From Cunninghamella blakesleeana (taxonomy: Eukaryota > Mucoromycota > Mucoromycetes > Mucorales > Cunninghamellaceae), in NCBI GenBank assembly GCA_017871115.1, contig JAFCIZ010000002.1:3617501-3681500 (forward strand): DNA of 64,000 nucleotides, given 5' to 3'. A program made the position numbers and the translations under genes. Below the pieces are notes generated by a model. The model was not told the origin of the DNA, did not search any database, and worked only from the letters and a program-made list of their open reading frames with translations. Of the stretch, positions 63,543 to 64,000 are shown in pieces (within the stretch, counting starts at the first letter, position 1; the number at the start of each line of letters is the position of its first letter).

Positions 63543-63760
63543 CCTTCCACTCTATTTTCAGTAAACACAGTAAATTTTAGCTCACAGATCATTACTTGGA
63601 AGTTTTTATTTTACCCCTTTAGTTGCCCCATTCCTATATGTAATTCCAATACCTCCAATTTTATTTTCAGTCAACAGAGTAAGTTTTAATTTAATAATCA
63701 CTATTTGATAATATCTTCCTCCTTTTACCGGTCCATTTCTCTATATAAAATTTAATAATA
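63543..63760. repeat. Diverged tandem duplication, 109-bp period
   Basis: TTTTCAG at 63555-63561 recurs as TTTTCAG at 63664-63670, followed in both by TxAACAxAGTAAxTTTTA and preceded by CTCTA/CTCCA-type sequence. Read on the minus strand, the copy at 63652-63760 is open (YRNG, KGGRYYQIVIIKLKLTLLTE), while the copy at 63543-63651 has several stops, suggesting a decayed coding repeat of about 36 residues. Confidence 0.5.
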
Positions 63761-63832
63761 TTGATAATAATAATAAAGCTTGAACACTATGATGACATTG
63801 TATTGTTATGAACTCATTCTTTTTTTTTTAAC

Positions 63833-63990
63833 AGTTTACCTTCAAAATTGCTTCTCGACCATTCATCTGCAAACCCTTTTTATCTTTTTTTCTATTAGAC
63901 GATCTAGAATAGCTGTGTTACCCTTTGTATTAAATTTATGTTGGAGTGTTGATTGTCCTTTTATATCAATGTCCTTTCTTTTTTGCTACC
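63833..63990 (-). pseudogene. Possible exon or gene relic at the right edge
   Basis: On the minus strand one frame is open for about 40 codons (LQHKFNTKGNTAILDRLIEK) and the next frame continues GFADEWSRSNFEGKLL. The base composition is richer than the intergenic norm. It could be exons of a gene whose 5' part lies beyond base 64000, or a relic related to the 109-bp repeats next to it. I recognise no family. Confidence 0.2.
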
Positions 63991-64000
63991 GATCTATTTT

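Larger units (their letters stand above)
63042..64000. other. Right-edge region after the carrier gene
   Basis: T-rich tracts and an A30 run (63440-63469), then a change at about 63530 to less AT-rich sequence containing a diverged 109-bp tandem repeat and, near the edge, minus-strand open segments. No gene can be firmly called; see the two entries below. Confidence 0.5.

Overview
This 64 kb window is nuclear DNA of a filamentous fungus with a very AT-rich genome. The AT-richness shows as long A/T homopolymers, (TA)n and (TAA)n runs, and poly-Asn/poly-Gln insertions inside proteins. Nearly every gene is split by short AT-rich GT-AG introns, so most single open frames are only exons. NST1 is a fungal family, and SIW14, BSD2, RVS161 and MME1 all have close fungal counterparts. 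A peroxisomal-type acyl-CoA oxidase together with a mitochondrial carrier argues against anaerobic gut fungi. The gene set and composition fit an AT-rich early-diverging fungus such as Mucoromycota, but that placement is an inference.

Layout. 0-17 kb: NST1 (-, runs off the left edge), SmD2 (+), SLC35C2-like transporter (+), a small MGCC acylated protein (-), the Cockayne-syndrome-A WD40 protein (-) divergent from PheRS alpha (+), casein kinase 2 beta (+), AMPK/SNF1 beta (+). 17-30 kb: a 2.3 kb gene-free stretch, then a minus-strand run of a fucosyltransferase-like Golgi enzyme, ribulose-phosphate epimerase, BRX1, MZT1, a PQ-loop membrane protein and a SIW14-type phosphatase. 29-40 kb: a plus-strand run of BSD2/NDFIP, RLI1/ABCE1, SF3B2/CUS1, RVS161 and a TMEM128-like protein. 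40-56 kb: phosphoglucomutase (-), a very large VPS8 (+) and acyl-CoA oxidase (+). 57-60.5 kb: a tandem cluster of four short secreted cysteine-rich proteins. 61-64 kb: MME1-type mitochondrial carrier and an unexplained right edge.

Most genes are single-copy housekeeping genes for splicing, translation, ribosome assembly and recycling, sugar metabolism, kinase signalling and endosomal traffic. They show no operon-like logic, although two close divergent pairs share short promoters (CSA/PheRS and SIW14/BSD2). Exon structures were rebuilt by hand from splice sites, reading-frame continuity and family conservation. This recovered genes and exons that are too short to stand out: MZT1, the MGCC protein, a 5-nt start exon in SmD2, a 13-nt exon in the epimerase and a 16-nt exon in SIW14.

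The accessory part is the secreted cluster at 57.1-60.4 kb. Three paralogues share a signal peptide, an acidic or glycosylatable spacer, a six-cysteine core (C-x4-C-x5/6-C-x8/11-C-x7/8-CC) and a Gly/His-rich tail. A fourth neighbour carries two copies of a four-cysteine module that matches cysteines 2-5 of that core. I recognise no described family, and this is the best candidate in the window for something new. No tRNA, rRNA, CRISPR array or intact transposon was found.
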